A stretch of DNA of 64,000 bases from JAHIVN01 sp018816645 (GTDB lineage Bacteria > Patescibacteriota > Dojkabacteria > JAHIVN01): positions 16,449-80,448 of the forward strand of contig JBDRHZ010000023.1 of the NCBI GenBank assembly GCA_043816305.1, given 5' to 3'. Of this stretch, positions 50,057 to 58,544 are shown one piece after another. Under the pieces are notes generated by a model. It was given only the letters and a program-made list of their open reading frames with translations. It was not told the DNA's origin and did not search any database. The stretch's first letter is position 1. Each line of letters begins with the position of its first letter. A program made the translations under genes and the position numbers.

Positions 50057-51583
50057 ATGATTGCGAAAATAACATCCGCAGCCGTAATAGGTCTTGATGC
50101 ACAGCTTGTTTATGTCGAAGTTCACTTTTCAAAAGGAAAGAGCAAGTTTTTTATTGTAGGAATGCCTGACAAAGCATGCAGCGAATCAAAAGAGCGTGTC
50201 TCTGCTATTATCAGGAACCTCCTCGGCCGCAGGATTCCGGCAGGAACAATTACAGTAAACCTTGCGCCAGCAGACATTCTCAAAACAGGACCTGTATACG
50301 ACCTTCCCATATCAATTGGAATATTGAGTGTACTCGGAGAAATTCGCTTTGATCAAAACAAGAAGATGTTTTTTGGCGAATTAGGCCTTGATGGTCGTAC
50401 AAAACATGCTGATGCAGTACTTGCAATATCAGATCTTGCAAGAAGAAAGGGAGTTAGCGAGCTGTACATTCCAGAAAGTGATGTTTCAGAAGCTGGTCTT
50501 ATACCTGGTACAGAGATACTTCCAGTCAGAGCACTTTCCGATCTTGTTGCACATTTAAATAGAACGGAAAAAATCAAACCCTTTAAGCAGGTTAAACACA
50601 CCAATCAATCATCCATTTCTGAGTTTGATCAAGATGACATAGCCTACATAAAAGGACAGAAACAGGCTAAAAGGGCTATGGAAATAGCTGCAGCAGGAAG
50701 CCACAATCTGCTTATGTGCGGATCTCCTGGCTCAGGAAAAACCATGCTTGCAAAGAGTCTTCCTGGGATTCTTCCAACACTTACATTTGAAGAGGGTCTT
50801 GAGGTCACTAGGATATATTCAGTTGCAGGTCTTCTAAATAACAATCATTCGCTGCTGAAATACCGTCCATTCAGAAAGCCTCATCATACGATAAGTCACA
50901 TAGCATTAACTGGAGGGGGAAGCATACCTAGACCTGGCGAAATATCATTGTCTCATAGGGGAGTATTGTTTCTTGATGAATTCACTGAGTTTTCAAGCAA
51001 GTCGATTGAGTCATTAAGACAGCCTCTCGAGGATGGCGTTATAACGATCTCACGTGCAAAGGGAACACTTACTTTCCCTGCTAAATTCATGTTGATCGCG
51101 GCAATGAATCCCTGCAGGTGTGGATGGTACGGAGATGACAGCAGAGAATGCTCATGTTCACCATTAGAAATCACACGGTACAACAAAAAGATTTCAGGAC
51201 CGATTTTGGACCGCATAGATATTTCACTTAAAGTACAAAGAGTCGAGTTCAATGAACTAAATTCAAATATGAATACAGAAACATCCAGTTGTGTCCAGGC
51301 TAGAGTGCAGAAAGCAAAAGAGATTCAGAATAAACGCTTTACTAATACTCACATTACTTCAAATAGTGAGATGTCTCAGAAAGATATTGAACTAAATGTA
51401 ATATTGGATTACACCTCTAAAGTAATTCTCAAAAAAGCAGTAATAAAGCTGAACATGTCTGCGAGAAGTTATTTCAGAACCATGAAGGTAGCCAGAACAA
51501 TCGCAGATCTAGAACAGTCCGAAGCTGTAAAGTCATCACACGTAGCCGAAGCTTTAAGTTATAGAATTGCAGATGCGACCTGA
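50057..51583 (+). CDS. comM: Magnesium-chelatase-like AAA+ protein ComM/YifB
   Basis: A 508-aa protein from the ATG at 50057 (an upstream ATG at 50015 adds 14 residues absent from the family). It has the N-terminal ChlI-like domain (AVIGLDAQLVYVEVHFSKG, FFIVGMPDKACSESKERVSA, ITVNLAPADILKTGPVYDLP), then the AAA+ core with Walker A CGSPGSGKTMLAKSLPG, the PHHTIS motif and Walker B GVLFLDEFTEF. AAMNPCRCGWYG and CSPLEITRYNKKISGPILDR form the typical Cys-bearing insert. ComM is a hexameric helicase that helps integrate DNA during natural transformation. Competence in these organisms would fit DNA uptake. Confidence 0.93.
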   Translation: MIAKITSAAVIGLDAQLVYVEVHFSKGKSKFFIVGMPDKACSESKERVSAIIRNLLGRRIPAGTITVNLAPADILKTGPVYDLPISIGILSVLGEIRFDQNKKMFFGELGLDGRTKHADAVLAISDLARRKGVSELYIPESDVSEAGLIPGTEILPVRALSDLVAHLNRTEKIKPFKQVKHTNQSSISEFDQDDIAYIKGQKQAKRAMEIAAAGSHNLLMCGSPGSGKTMLAKSLPGILPTLTFEEGLEVTRIYSVAGLLNNNHSLLKYRPFRKPHHTISHIALTGGGSIPRPGEISLSHRGVLFLDEFTEFSSKSIESLRQPLEDGVITISRAKGTLTFPAKFMLIAAMNPCRCGWYGDDSRECSCSPLEITRYNKKISGPILDRIDISLKVQRVEFNELNSNMNTETSSCVQARVQKAKEIQNKRFTNTHITSNSEMSQKDIELNVILDYTSKVILKKAVIKLNMSARSYFRTMKVARTIADLEQSEAVKSSHVAEALSYRIADAT

Positions 51584-51687
51584 TAATTTGAATCAACCTT
51601 AAACGATCCTCAAAATGCTAAAGTTGAGATTTTTTCAATATCTATCATTTTCTGATAAAATTAAGACTTACTATTAAAGTTTACCAT

Positions 51688-52269
51688 ATGAAAAAGATCT
51701 TACAGCTTGGCGACCACCTCCTTGAACGGAAATCCAAGCACGTTAAAGATATAAAATCTAAGAGAGTTCAAACTGTTATCGCTGACCTCATTTCTTTATG
51801 CAAAGCAAAGGAAGAAAATAGCGGTGGCCTTGCAGCACCCCAGATCAGTGAAGATCTCAGATTATTTGTTGCAAGAAGGCTCGACCTTGAAGATGAATAC
51901 CAGAAAAAGGGGAGAAAAATTGTATCAGAACTGGGAGAGATGCTTTGGGAAGTTTTTATCAATCCCAAGATTGTCAAAAAGGGGGAAAAACTTTCAACTT
52001 TCTGGGAGGGATGTTTGAGCGTAGATAATGGGAAGCTCTTTGGACCAATTACGCGTCCTTCTACTGTACAAGTGGAATACACTGACCAATCCGGCAATCA
52101 GAAATTATTGGCTGCATATGATTATTTTGCGCATGTAGTACAACATGAACTTGACCATTTAAACGGGTACCTCTTTGTAAAATATATAGACAATCCAGAA
52201 AATCTTTGGAAAAATGCTGATCTGGATAACTATCTACGTGATCACGGAGATTTTCCCCCCGAAATCTAA
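51688..52269 (+). CDS. def: Peptide deformylase
   Basis: A 193-aa metalloenzyme that removes the formyl group from nascent proteins. All three motifs are present: GGLAAPQ (46-52), WEGCLS with metal-ligand C109, and HELDH (153-157) with two metal-binding His and the catalytic Glu. A 10-residue insert between motifs 1 and 2 (YQKKGRKIVSELGEMLWE) is longer than average. A GATAAAAT-type -10 box lies about 30 bases upstream. Confidence 0.95.
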   Translation: MKKILQLGDHLLERKSKHVKDIKSKRVQTVIADLISLCKAKEENSGGLAAPQISEDLRLFVARRLDLEDEYQKKGRKIVSELGEMLWEVFINPKIVKKGEKLSTFWEGCLSVDNGKLFGPITRPSTVQVEYTDQSGNQKLLAAYDYFAHVVQHELDHLNGYLFVKYIDNPENLWKNADLDNYLRDHGDFPPEI

Positions 52270-52615
52270 TTCAGAAAAACTTCCCAAGCTATCAATTCAG
52301 AATACCTAGAAATTAGAATTTATTCTCTTAATAAGACAGGATTCGTGCAAACGACTCTTCACTATAGGTTAAAAAATACATAGTCGATAAAATCGAAGAA
52401 CTCCTGAATGATACATTCTTTTACATACTGCTTTTATATGGAAGAATTTATTAACTGCCATTTGATGCAGCAAGAATCCAGCCTTTAGTTTACACTCATC
52501 CCAGACATATCACACACTAAAGTCCATTTTCAACCTATAAATAGATGTTTTCTCTGATAAGTTGAGCTGTACGTTTATAAATGTGAGAAGGTTTTAACTT
52601 TGCCTTAGTAGAGTA
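52270..52615. other. Intergenic region upstream of the hup promoter, nothing recognised
   Basis: A+T-rich sequence without a convincing gene or RNA. A weak inverted motif (gtcgataaaatcgaagaa) occurs near 52383. The useful elements of the def-hup gap are in the hup promoter and leader that follow. Confidence 0.35.
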
Positions 52616-52643
52616 TTGTCGAACCAATTTATTCTTGTATAAT
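52616..52643 (+). promoter_or_regulatory. Promoter TTGTCG-16-TATAAT for hup
   Basis: TTGTCG (52616-52621) and a consensus TATAAT (52638-52643) are 16 bp apart, giving a transcript start near 52650. The same TTGTCG -35 sequence is found at the serS leader promoter. The resulting hup leader is about 190 bases. Confidence 0.7.
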
Positions 52644-52649
52644 GCGCAC

Positions 52650-52843
52650 CAACTTTTAGATATCTTTACAGTATAGCGTTTATTTACTTACAGTTAAGGA
52701 AAACATCGTTACTATAGGGATTATTGACATTTATACGCTTTTAGGGCTAAACTATAAGCGAATCCCAAACATGATTTACTGCCCGTTTGGGCAATCCCTC
52801 AAATAACTTTTAGGGAAATAATAAAGAAAGGAGGAAAGTAAGT
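52650..52843 (+). promoter_or_regulatory. Long structured 5' leader of hup with strong ribosome binding site
   Basis: Between the promoter and the ATG there are about 190 bases with local pairing: cgctt...aagcg (52738-52761 region) around ttagggctaa, and tgccc-gttt-gggca (about 52781-52794). The ribosome binding site aaaggagg lies about 10 bases before ATG, one of the few strong ones in the window. This suggests high expression and possible post-transcriptional control. Confidence 0.45.
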
Positions 52844-53116
52844 ATGAACAAAATGGACTTAGTAAACATGCTGGCTGATAAAACCGGTATGACAAAAAAG
52901 GGAGCTGCAGAAGCTCTCGACACAGTTCTTGGTGCAGTAATGGGTGCACTCAGGAAAGGTGAGAAAGTTACCATCACAGGATTTGGTACATTTGAGGTTC
53001 GAAGCCGAAAGGCACGAACTGGACGAAATCCTCAGACTGGTAGTGAGATTATGATCCCTGCAAGAAAAGTTGCTGCTTTCCGAGCTGGAAAAGCACTTAA
53101 GGATGCAGTTAAGTAA
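52844..53116 (+). CDS. hup: HU-type DNA-binding protein
   Basis: A 90-aa HU/IHF-family protein. It has MNKMDLVNMLADKTGMTKKG at the start, the dimer core AAEALDTVLGAVMGALRKGE, the signature VTITGFGTFEVRSRKARTGR with NPQTG, and the closing KVAAFRAGKALKDAVK. It forms dimers that bend and package DNA. A consensus promoter, long leader, aaaggagg site and terminator make it a monocistronic, probably strongly expressed unit. Confidence 0.97.
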   Translation: MNKMDLVNMLADKTGMTKKGAAEALDTVLGAVMGALRKGEKVTITGFGTFEVRSRKARTGRNPQTGSEIMIPARKVAAFRAGKALKDAVK

Positions 53117-53137
53117 TTTCAACGCTTTCTAAAGAGG

Positions 53138-53169
53138 TAAAAAGCCCTGTACAAGTTACAGGGTTTTTA
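53138..53169 (+). terminator. Intrinsic terminator after hup
   Basis: aaaaagccctgta pairs with tacagggttttt around caagt, followed by T-rich sequence. It lies 22 bases after the hup stop. Confidence 0.85.
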
Positions 53170-53289
53170 CTTTGTATCCAAGTTTGTATTTAGCTTGTTG
53201 AAAATAAGAAGCAATTCTCAGATTCCGTTGACCCAAAAATGATCAAGTTGATTGAGATGATTACTCTTAGGTAAACTCGGGGCATGCGT

Positions 53290-53400
53290 CTTACATTTCA
53301 CCAACCACTGTAGACTGAATACTGATGGCTGATACCAGTTCCCGGTTACCAGATATCGGTTACCTGCTACCAGTTACCTGTTACTTCCTATTCCTCAAAT
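53290..53400. repeat. Degenerate accagttacc/ggttacc phrase repeats
   Basis: Upstream of the GT2 gene the phrases ccagttcccggttacc, agatatcggttacc, tgctaccagttacc and tgttacttcc recur about every 12-16 bases. Similar GTTACC/GTAACC phrases occur at 23880-23915 (gggttacggagtacggttacc). There is no coding potential. Confidence 0.5.
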
Positions 53401-53446
53401 CACCTGAATCGGCTATAATACTTCCGCTTACATTTTCGAGTTTGTA

Positions 53447-54199
53447 ATGATGGCATCTCAGCTAGACGTTCTGATTACAGTACCTGTTTACAACGAGGAG
53501 AAACAACTCAGAGAGAAGATATCTGAACTTGACGCTTACTCGCGAAAAAATCTTAATGGTCTTAAATATCAAATAGTAATTACAGAGAACGGATCAAAAG
53601 ATAAAACACCTCAAATCGCCAGGCAATTATCAAAGGACCTTGAGTATGTCAGCTTATACGAGCATCCCGAGCAGGGCAGGGGCAAGGCTCTTTATGCGCT
53701 TTGGAAACATATGAATGCCAGGTGTTATGCATACATGGACGTAGATCTAGCCACAGATATAAACCATACTTTTGAGCTCGTAAATTCAATATTGAAAAAA
53801 GGATACGACGTATCCCTCGCCTCAAGAAACTTAAAAGCTTCTAGGGTGCATAGAGGGCTAAAAAGGACTATAATTTCTAAGGGATACATTTTCCTTTTGA
53901 AATCAATCTTTAGATTAAGGGTCTCTGATACGCAATGCGGATTTAAAGCTATCAGTAAAAGGGCAAGAGATTTACTCTGGCCGTGTATGGATCCTTTAAA
54001 CTGGACAGGAGCGGCCTGGTTTTTTGACGCTGAACTCGTCATCCTTGCAGAAAAGCTGGGTTTAAAAATATTTGAGATTCCGGTAAAATGGACCGAGGCC
54101 CCAGGTTCAACTGTATCAATAAGAAGTACAATTATAGAAGACTTAAGTGGTATATTTCGATTATTAAAAACAAAGCCATGGCAAAATCGCAAAAGCTAA
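53447..54199 (+). CDS. Family 2 glycosyltransferase (dolichyl-phosphate sugar synthase-like)
   Basis: A 250-aa cytoplasmic GT-A enzyme resembling DPM1/ALG5: VLITVPVYNEEKQLREKISE at the start, ITENGSKDKTPQIARQL, AYMDVDLATD for the metal-binding D-x-D, and SDTQCGFKAISKRA plus WFFDAELVILAEKLG for acceptor and base regions. These make polyprenyl-phosphate-linked sugars. It overlaps the PMT gene at its 3' end (start codon at 54178), so it is probably the donor-lipid synthase (Man-P-polyprenol) for that transferase. Confidence 0.88.
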   Translation: MMASQLDVLITVPVYNEEKQLREKISELDAYSRKNLNGLKYQIVITENGSKDKTPQIARQLSKDLEYVSLYEHPEQGRGKALYALWKHMNARCYAYMDVDLATDINHTFELVNSILKKGYDVSLASRNLKASRVHRGLKRTIISKGYIFLLKSIFRLRVSDTQCGFKAISKRARDLLWPCMDPLNWTGAAWFFDAELVILAEKLGLKIFEIPVKWTEAPGSTVSIRSTIIEDLSGIFRLLKTKPWQNRKS

Positions 54200-55734
54200 G
54201 TTCTGCCAGTTTGGGAATCTTTAGGAGGTTTCCAGCAATTATAACTTTTTTCCTTTTCTTTATCATTGTATTTTTTTCTTTTGGGACAAGATTTTATGAC
54301 CTTGGCAACCCCGGCTATTACGTATTTGATGAGAATTATTTCATACCAATGGCCCAGAAATACATGCGGGGGGAATTCTTTGGCGATCCGCACCCTCCTA
54401 CTGGGAAGCTACTTATTACTGCCGGTGCATATTTTTATCCGGACGATATTAAAGAGGGGGAACTGACTGATGAATCTCCGTCTGCCCCGACAGAGAGTCT
54501 TGTAAAATATCGATATGTTCCTGCATTTTTCAGCGCAGTTCTTCCGCTTTTAGTTTTTATAGTCATACACTTATTTACTAAATCAAACCTGCTTTCTTTT
54601 CTTGGCGGTTTTCTTATCACCTTTGATAACGCGCTCCTTGTGCATGGCAGATTTGCTCTTTTCGATGAAATTCTTTTTGCTTTTGTATTAATTTCTCTCG
54701 TTTTTACACTTCTTTTTGTAAAATATTCCAGAGGGGATATAAAAGATATTTTCAAGGGGAGGAATCTCTTCAAACGGCTAGCTCTCCTTCTTTTTTCAGG
54801 AATTTTTGCAGGATTGGCTCTATCAACAAAGTTTATAGGTCTTGCAAGTGTTGGCTTTTTGTGTCTGGCGATTGTTTACAGAACTTTTCTCGACCGCTAC
54901 ACTTTAAATCTTAAATCAGCAATCTTTATCCTTGCTCAGATTGTCATCCCGTTCCTTGCGATTCTTGGTGTGTTTTACGGATCGTTTGCCATTCACTTCA
55001 AGCTTCTCAAATCTTCAGGAGTAAATCTTGAAGAGTTCAGCCAAGCATATCAGGACTGTATAACAAAAGATAAATCCGGCTGTCAAATATCAAACGCTGC
55101 GCTGACCAATGAATCTATCAAATGGTCATTTAACTATGAAAACCGGGTACCAGCCGTAGATTTTTGCAAAGAGGGAGAAATGGGAAGCACTCCAAAGCAG
55201 TGGCCGTTTATGGGTAGAGCCATAGCATACTCATTCTCAAATCATTCAACTATTCCTCTTTCTACGGTGAGCTATGTGTATCTGACTGGAAATCCTATCG
55301 TCTGGTACTCAGGACTGCTTGCAGTAGTATTTGGCTTTTCTCTACTAGTCGTATCTTTCTTTCTTCTCAAATCCCTGATCAACAAAAAGATTTTATTTAT
55401 TTTGTTTGCCTACTTTATAAATTATGCTCCATACTTTTTCATACAGAGAGTAATGTATTTCTATCATTATTTTCCGGCAATGATTTTTTCTGTCATTCTT
55501 TTGATGTTGCTATTGCAAGAATTTCACAGACTTAACCTCAAGGGGAAGTTGCCGGACTTACAAAAAGGACTCTTTGTTCTTTTGTACGTTATGCTCGCTT
55601 TTGTATTCTTCCTTCTCTATTCTCCTCTGTCATACAATAGAAAGGTAGATATCTCATATGTCAAGAAGATTATTTTTTCCACTCAGTGGAATCTGAAAGC
55701 CGATCCTTATAACTATAATCCGACATCTGAATAA
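54178..55734 (+). CDS. GT39/PMT-family protein O-mannosyltransferase-like
   Basis: A 518-aa polytopic protein from the ATG at 54178. About ten membrane helices are visible. The first outside loop carries VFDENYFIPMAQKYMRGEFF followed by GDPHPPTGKLLI. D-x-H-P-P-x-G-K plus the preceding D-E are the donor and acceptor signature of PMT enzymes, which transfer mannose from polyprenyl phosphate to Ser/Thr of exported proteins. The gene overlaps the GT2 gene by 22 bases. The Thr-rich surface protein at 58545-59537 is a plausible substrate, as are the linkers of the dockerin proteins. Confidence 0.87.
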   Translation: MAKSQKLSSASLGIFRRFPAIITFFLFFIIVFFSFGTRFYDLGNPGYYVFDENYFIPMAQKYMRGEFFGDPHPPTGKLLITAGAYFYPDDIKEGELTDESPSAPTESLVKYRYVPAFFSAVLPLLVFIVIHLFTKSNLLSFLGGFLITFDNALLVHGRFALFDEILFAFVLISLVFTLLFVKYSRGDIKDIFKGRNLFKRLALLLFSGIFAGLALSTKFIGLASVGFLCLAIVYRTFLDRYTLNLKSAIFILAQIVIPFLAILGVFYGSFAIHFKLLKSSGVNLEEFSQAYQDCITKDKSGCQISNAALTNESIKWSFNYENRVPAVDFCKEGEMGSTPKQWPFMGRAIAYSFSNHSTIPLSTVSYVYLTGNPIVWYSGLLAVVFGFSLLVVSFFLLKSLINKKILFILFAYFINYAPYFFIQRVMYFYHYFPAMIFSVILLMLLLQEFHRLNLKGKLPDLQKGLFVLLYVMLAFVFFLLYSPLSYNRKVDISYVKKIIFSTQWNLKADPYNYNPTSE

Positions 55735-57246
55735 TCAATCGCTGACCTTGAAGAGGTTAATTTTTTCGTTATAAGTTAACTGAACAGAGTTGTCTTGAGT
55801 TCCTTCAGAAATTATGTAATCAGCTAAGTCTTTGGTAGTAAAATAGTTGCCTGCTAGGTAATAATCGAATGCATGCTGTGCTCCTCCCATAACATACTTA
55901 TCACCGTCAATGTAAATCTTACTGCCCTCGGGGAGCTGTTTGTCTATGTTCTCAAATTCTTTAGTGATAACAGCTCCTGATGTTGAGCTGTCTGCTTTCT
56001 CTTTATTGATCTGATAGATACTAAGTATAAATACTGCTGCTATGATAATTGCAGCATATTTCTGCAAGTTCTGTGGGATAAGAAGCGACAAACTCAAGTA
56101 CAGTACTATAGGGATTCCAACGAGGTATATCGCTTGGAAGTCATGAATAAACACAAAGTTTCTCATCATAAAATGCCACAGAAGCCCAGAGCCGATAAAA
56201 AGTACTAAGTATCTATAGTCAAGCTTTAACTTTTTCAGGTACTTTTTATAATCGAATTCTAAGATTTTTGATATTAAAAATGGTGATAATAAAGCAAGTA
56301 ATGGTATAAAAACACGTCCAAGAAATGGCTTAATTATATTTTGAATGTAGGTAGTCTGATTATCTATTACAAATTCGATTAGATTTGGGCCACCGTCTCC
56401 TAACCCTACCCGGAATGCGATACTATTTATAGTAGGTAAGTCAGATAGATTACCCCCAAGAAATCGCCATTCATTTAGAATTTGTAGAGTCAGAATTACA
56501 CCGCCAAATATTACACTTGCAAGAAACGATAGAAACAAAGGATCCTTAAAAGTAACAACAATTCTCTTCAACATACCTAACTTTCTTTTTTCAGCTACTG
56601 CCTTAATAACAAACCAGCTTGCGTAAACTGTATACGGCTGCCAGCCCGAAAGGATCGAAAGCAGTACTAGAACAGCTAGGAGAGCTTTGTTTTTGATAAT
56701 TTTTTCTTCCCAGTGATAGCATATGAAAATGGCGAGCATAAAGCCAAACAGTGAAGGCGTATCATTGAAGATCATATCAGAATAATACAACATGTACGAT
56801 GAGCTGAAAGCGATGAGTACAACCGAAATGGCTTGATAATTATTCTTCAAAATTCTTCTAATCGTCAAAAATGCTAAGGTTATAGCACCGATTAAAAACA
56901 AGTTCATTGTCTGCCGGGCAATATATACTTGCCCTGAGAAGTCGCCATATAAGGGAGCGGTGACACCCTTGATCATTAGAAAAGGAAAAATCGGGAATCT
57001 ATTATAGGGCTCGTATTGAATATTCTCAGTCGAATAATTTTTTGCACTAAACATGAGAAAATTGTATTTTGGTGAGATATTGCTAGCAAGAGTAAGCCCA
57101 TGCGTAGAAAGCCAGGCATGATGACCTGCCATAAACCCTGCTTTTGTATGCTGAAAAACTATAATACTCAAGAAAACAAGGAGCAGAATCACTAACTGGA
57201 TAATTGTTTCGTTCTTTATAGTTTTGCTTTTGCTATTCTTTTTCAT
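55735..57246 (-). CDS. Polytopic GT-C-like membrane protein
   Basis: A 503-aa protein with about ten to eleven membrane helices and a basic N-terminus (MKKNSKSKTIKNE). The first loop contains HHAWLSTHGLTLASNISPKY and YEPYNRFPIFPFLM, a layout like GT-C/GT39-related transferases, though no D-E or D-x-D pair is obvious. The C-terminal outside domain has KIYIDGDKYVMGGAQHAFDY. It probably acts in glycan or lipid-linked sugar transfer. It begins where the PMT gene ends, on the other strand, and is divergent from the next gene. Confidence 0.65.
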   Translation of the reverse strand: MKKNSKSKTIKNETIIQLVILLLVFLSIIVFQHTKAGFMAGHHAWLSTHGLTLASNISPKYNFLMFSAKNYSTENIQYEPYNRFPIFPFLMIKGVTAPLYGDFSGQVYIARQTMNLFLIGAITLAFLTIRRILKNNYQAISVVLIAFSSSYMLYYSDMIFNDTPSLFGFMLAIFICYHWEEKIIKNKALLAVLVLLSILSGWQPYTVYASWFVIKAVAEKRKLGMLKRIVVTFKDPLFLSFLASVIFGGVILTLQILNEWRFLGGNLSDLPTINSIAFRVGLGDGGPNLIEFVIDNQTTYIQNIIKPFLGRVFIPLLALLSPFLISKILEFDYKKYLKKLKLDYRYLVLFIGSGLLWHFMMRNFVFIHDFQAIYLVGIPIVLYLSLSLLIPQNLQKYAAIIIAAVFILSIYQINKEKADSSTSGAVITKEFENIDKQLPEGSKIYIDGDKYVMGGAQHAFDYYLAGNYFTTKDLADYIISEGTQDNSVQLTYNEKINLFKVSD

Positions 57247-57304
57247 TGTCCAATTATCTTATATCAAATATAATCTGTCTACTAGTAATGTTTTCCTTAT
57301 AGAT

Positions 57305-58534
57305 ATGAAGAAAATTTTAAAGGCGAAAAAGAAAATAAACATTTCTGCTGTAATGCTAACCTCAGTAGTTGCCTTTTTTGTTATTACTTTCCTTATCAAT
57401 ATTACCTGGAAAATCATAAACGATAACGGAGATCTAAATCTCTATACACATCAAGCGGAATCTTTTTTACAAGGCCGCTTAGACCTCGATGCAAATTACA
57501 AAGATGTAGCTGTATACGATGGAAAGTTTTACTCTCCATTTCCTCCCTATCCGGCAGTTATCCTCATGCCTATAGTAGCGGTTTTTGGCACGGAAGCTAC
57601 TAGAGTAATATTTGTAGCCTTATTTCTCACTCTGATCAATGCAATTATGCTACGTAGAATTTTGAAAAAGTTAAAAGTTGAGAATAAATATATCCCTTGG
57701 TTAAATTTGGCTTTTTTCCTGGGTACCGGATATTGGTATGTTCTTCAATCTTCTTCCGGAGTATGGTTTTTTGCTCACATCGTAGCCATTACCTGCATCT
57801 TCTTCGCTATTGATGAAGCGCTCGGAAAGGGTAGAGGACTACTTATCGGTCTCTTCTTGGGCGAAGCCTTTCTTTCTAGACAAGTCATGCTCTATGCTTT
57901 TTTCTTTTTACTCGCAGCTGTTTGGAAAAATTCAAACTTCAAAAACAGAAAGAGTCGAATTTTAAATGTGCTGCTATTTGTCTTTGCTCTATCGTTCTGC
58001 ATCGCAATCTATCTGTGCATGAATTGGGTAAGGTTTGACAGCCCGTTCGATAGCGGTTACTCATATATTGAACTCACTGGATTTCTCAAGGAAAGAGTTG
58101 ATACCTATGGACTGTTTAGTCCTATGTACATCCCTTTTAACTTTGTTTATATGTTTTTACAGGGGTTTCATATCAACATAAGTCCCCAAGTAATTCCTGC
58201 TGAAATAAGCCTGGACTCATTTGGCACATCAATCACATTTGCCAGCCCTTTTATATTTATTGCACTCCTTGCGAAGAGGCGCAGGCTTATCGTTAAAGCA
58301 GCATGGTTCTCTGTTATACTCATGATACTTCACCTTCTTTGCTATTATAATAATGGCTGGTTTCAGGTAAACACACAGAGATTCAGTCTTGACTTTCTTC
58401 CTGTTTTAATCTGTATTGTCGCATTAGGAATAAAGCAAGTTCCGACCGCAGTTTGGAAGGCATTAATCCTTTTTTCGGTTTTGCTAAATTTTCTTGCTCA
58501 GATAATTATCCCGATGTACAACGAAAGTATTTAA
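57305..58534 (+). CDS. Polytopic GT-C-like membrane protein
   Basis: A 409-aa protein from the ATG at 57305, preferred over an upstream start at 57224 that would overlap the divergent gene. About ten membrane helices are seen. The first loop reads HQAESFLQGRLDLDANYKDV, AVYDGKFYSPFPPYPAVILM. The A-x-x-F-L-x-G-R-x-x-L and D-G-K-F-Y-S-x-F-P-P motifs are typical of a bacterial GT-C-like family found beside cell-envelope glycosylation genes. The D of YDGKFY may be the catalytic base. The donor and acceptor are unknown. Confidence 0.7.
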   Translation: MKKILKAKKKINISAVMLTSVVAFFVITFLINITWKIINDNGDLNLYTHQAESFLQGRLDLDANYKDVAVYDGKFYSPFPPYPAVILMPIVAVFGTEATRVIFVALFLTLINAIMLRRILKKLKVENKYIPWLNLAFFLGTGYWYVLQSSSGVWFFAHIVAITCIFFAIDEALGKGRGLLIGLFLGEAFLSRQVMLYAFFFLLAAVWKNSNFKNRKSRILNVLLFVFALSFCIAIYLCMNWVRFDSPFDSGYSYIELTGFLKERVDTYGLFSPMYIPFNFVYMFLQGFHINISPQVIPAEISLDSFGTSITFASPFIFIALLAKRRRLIVKAAWFSVILMILHLLCYYNNGWFQVNTQRFSLDFLPVLICIVALGIKQVPTAVWKALILFSVLLNFLAQIIIPMYNESI

Positions 58535-58544
58535 GAGAATGTTC

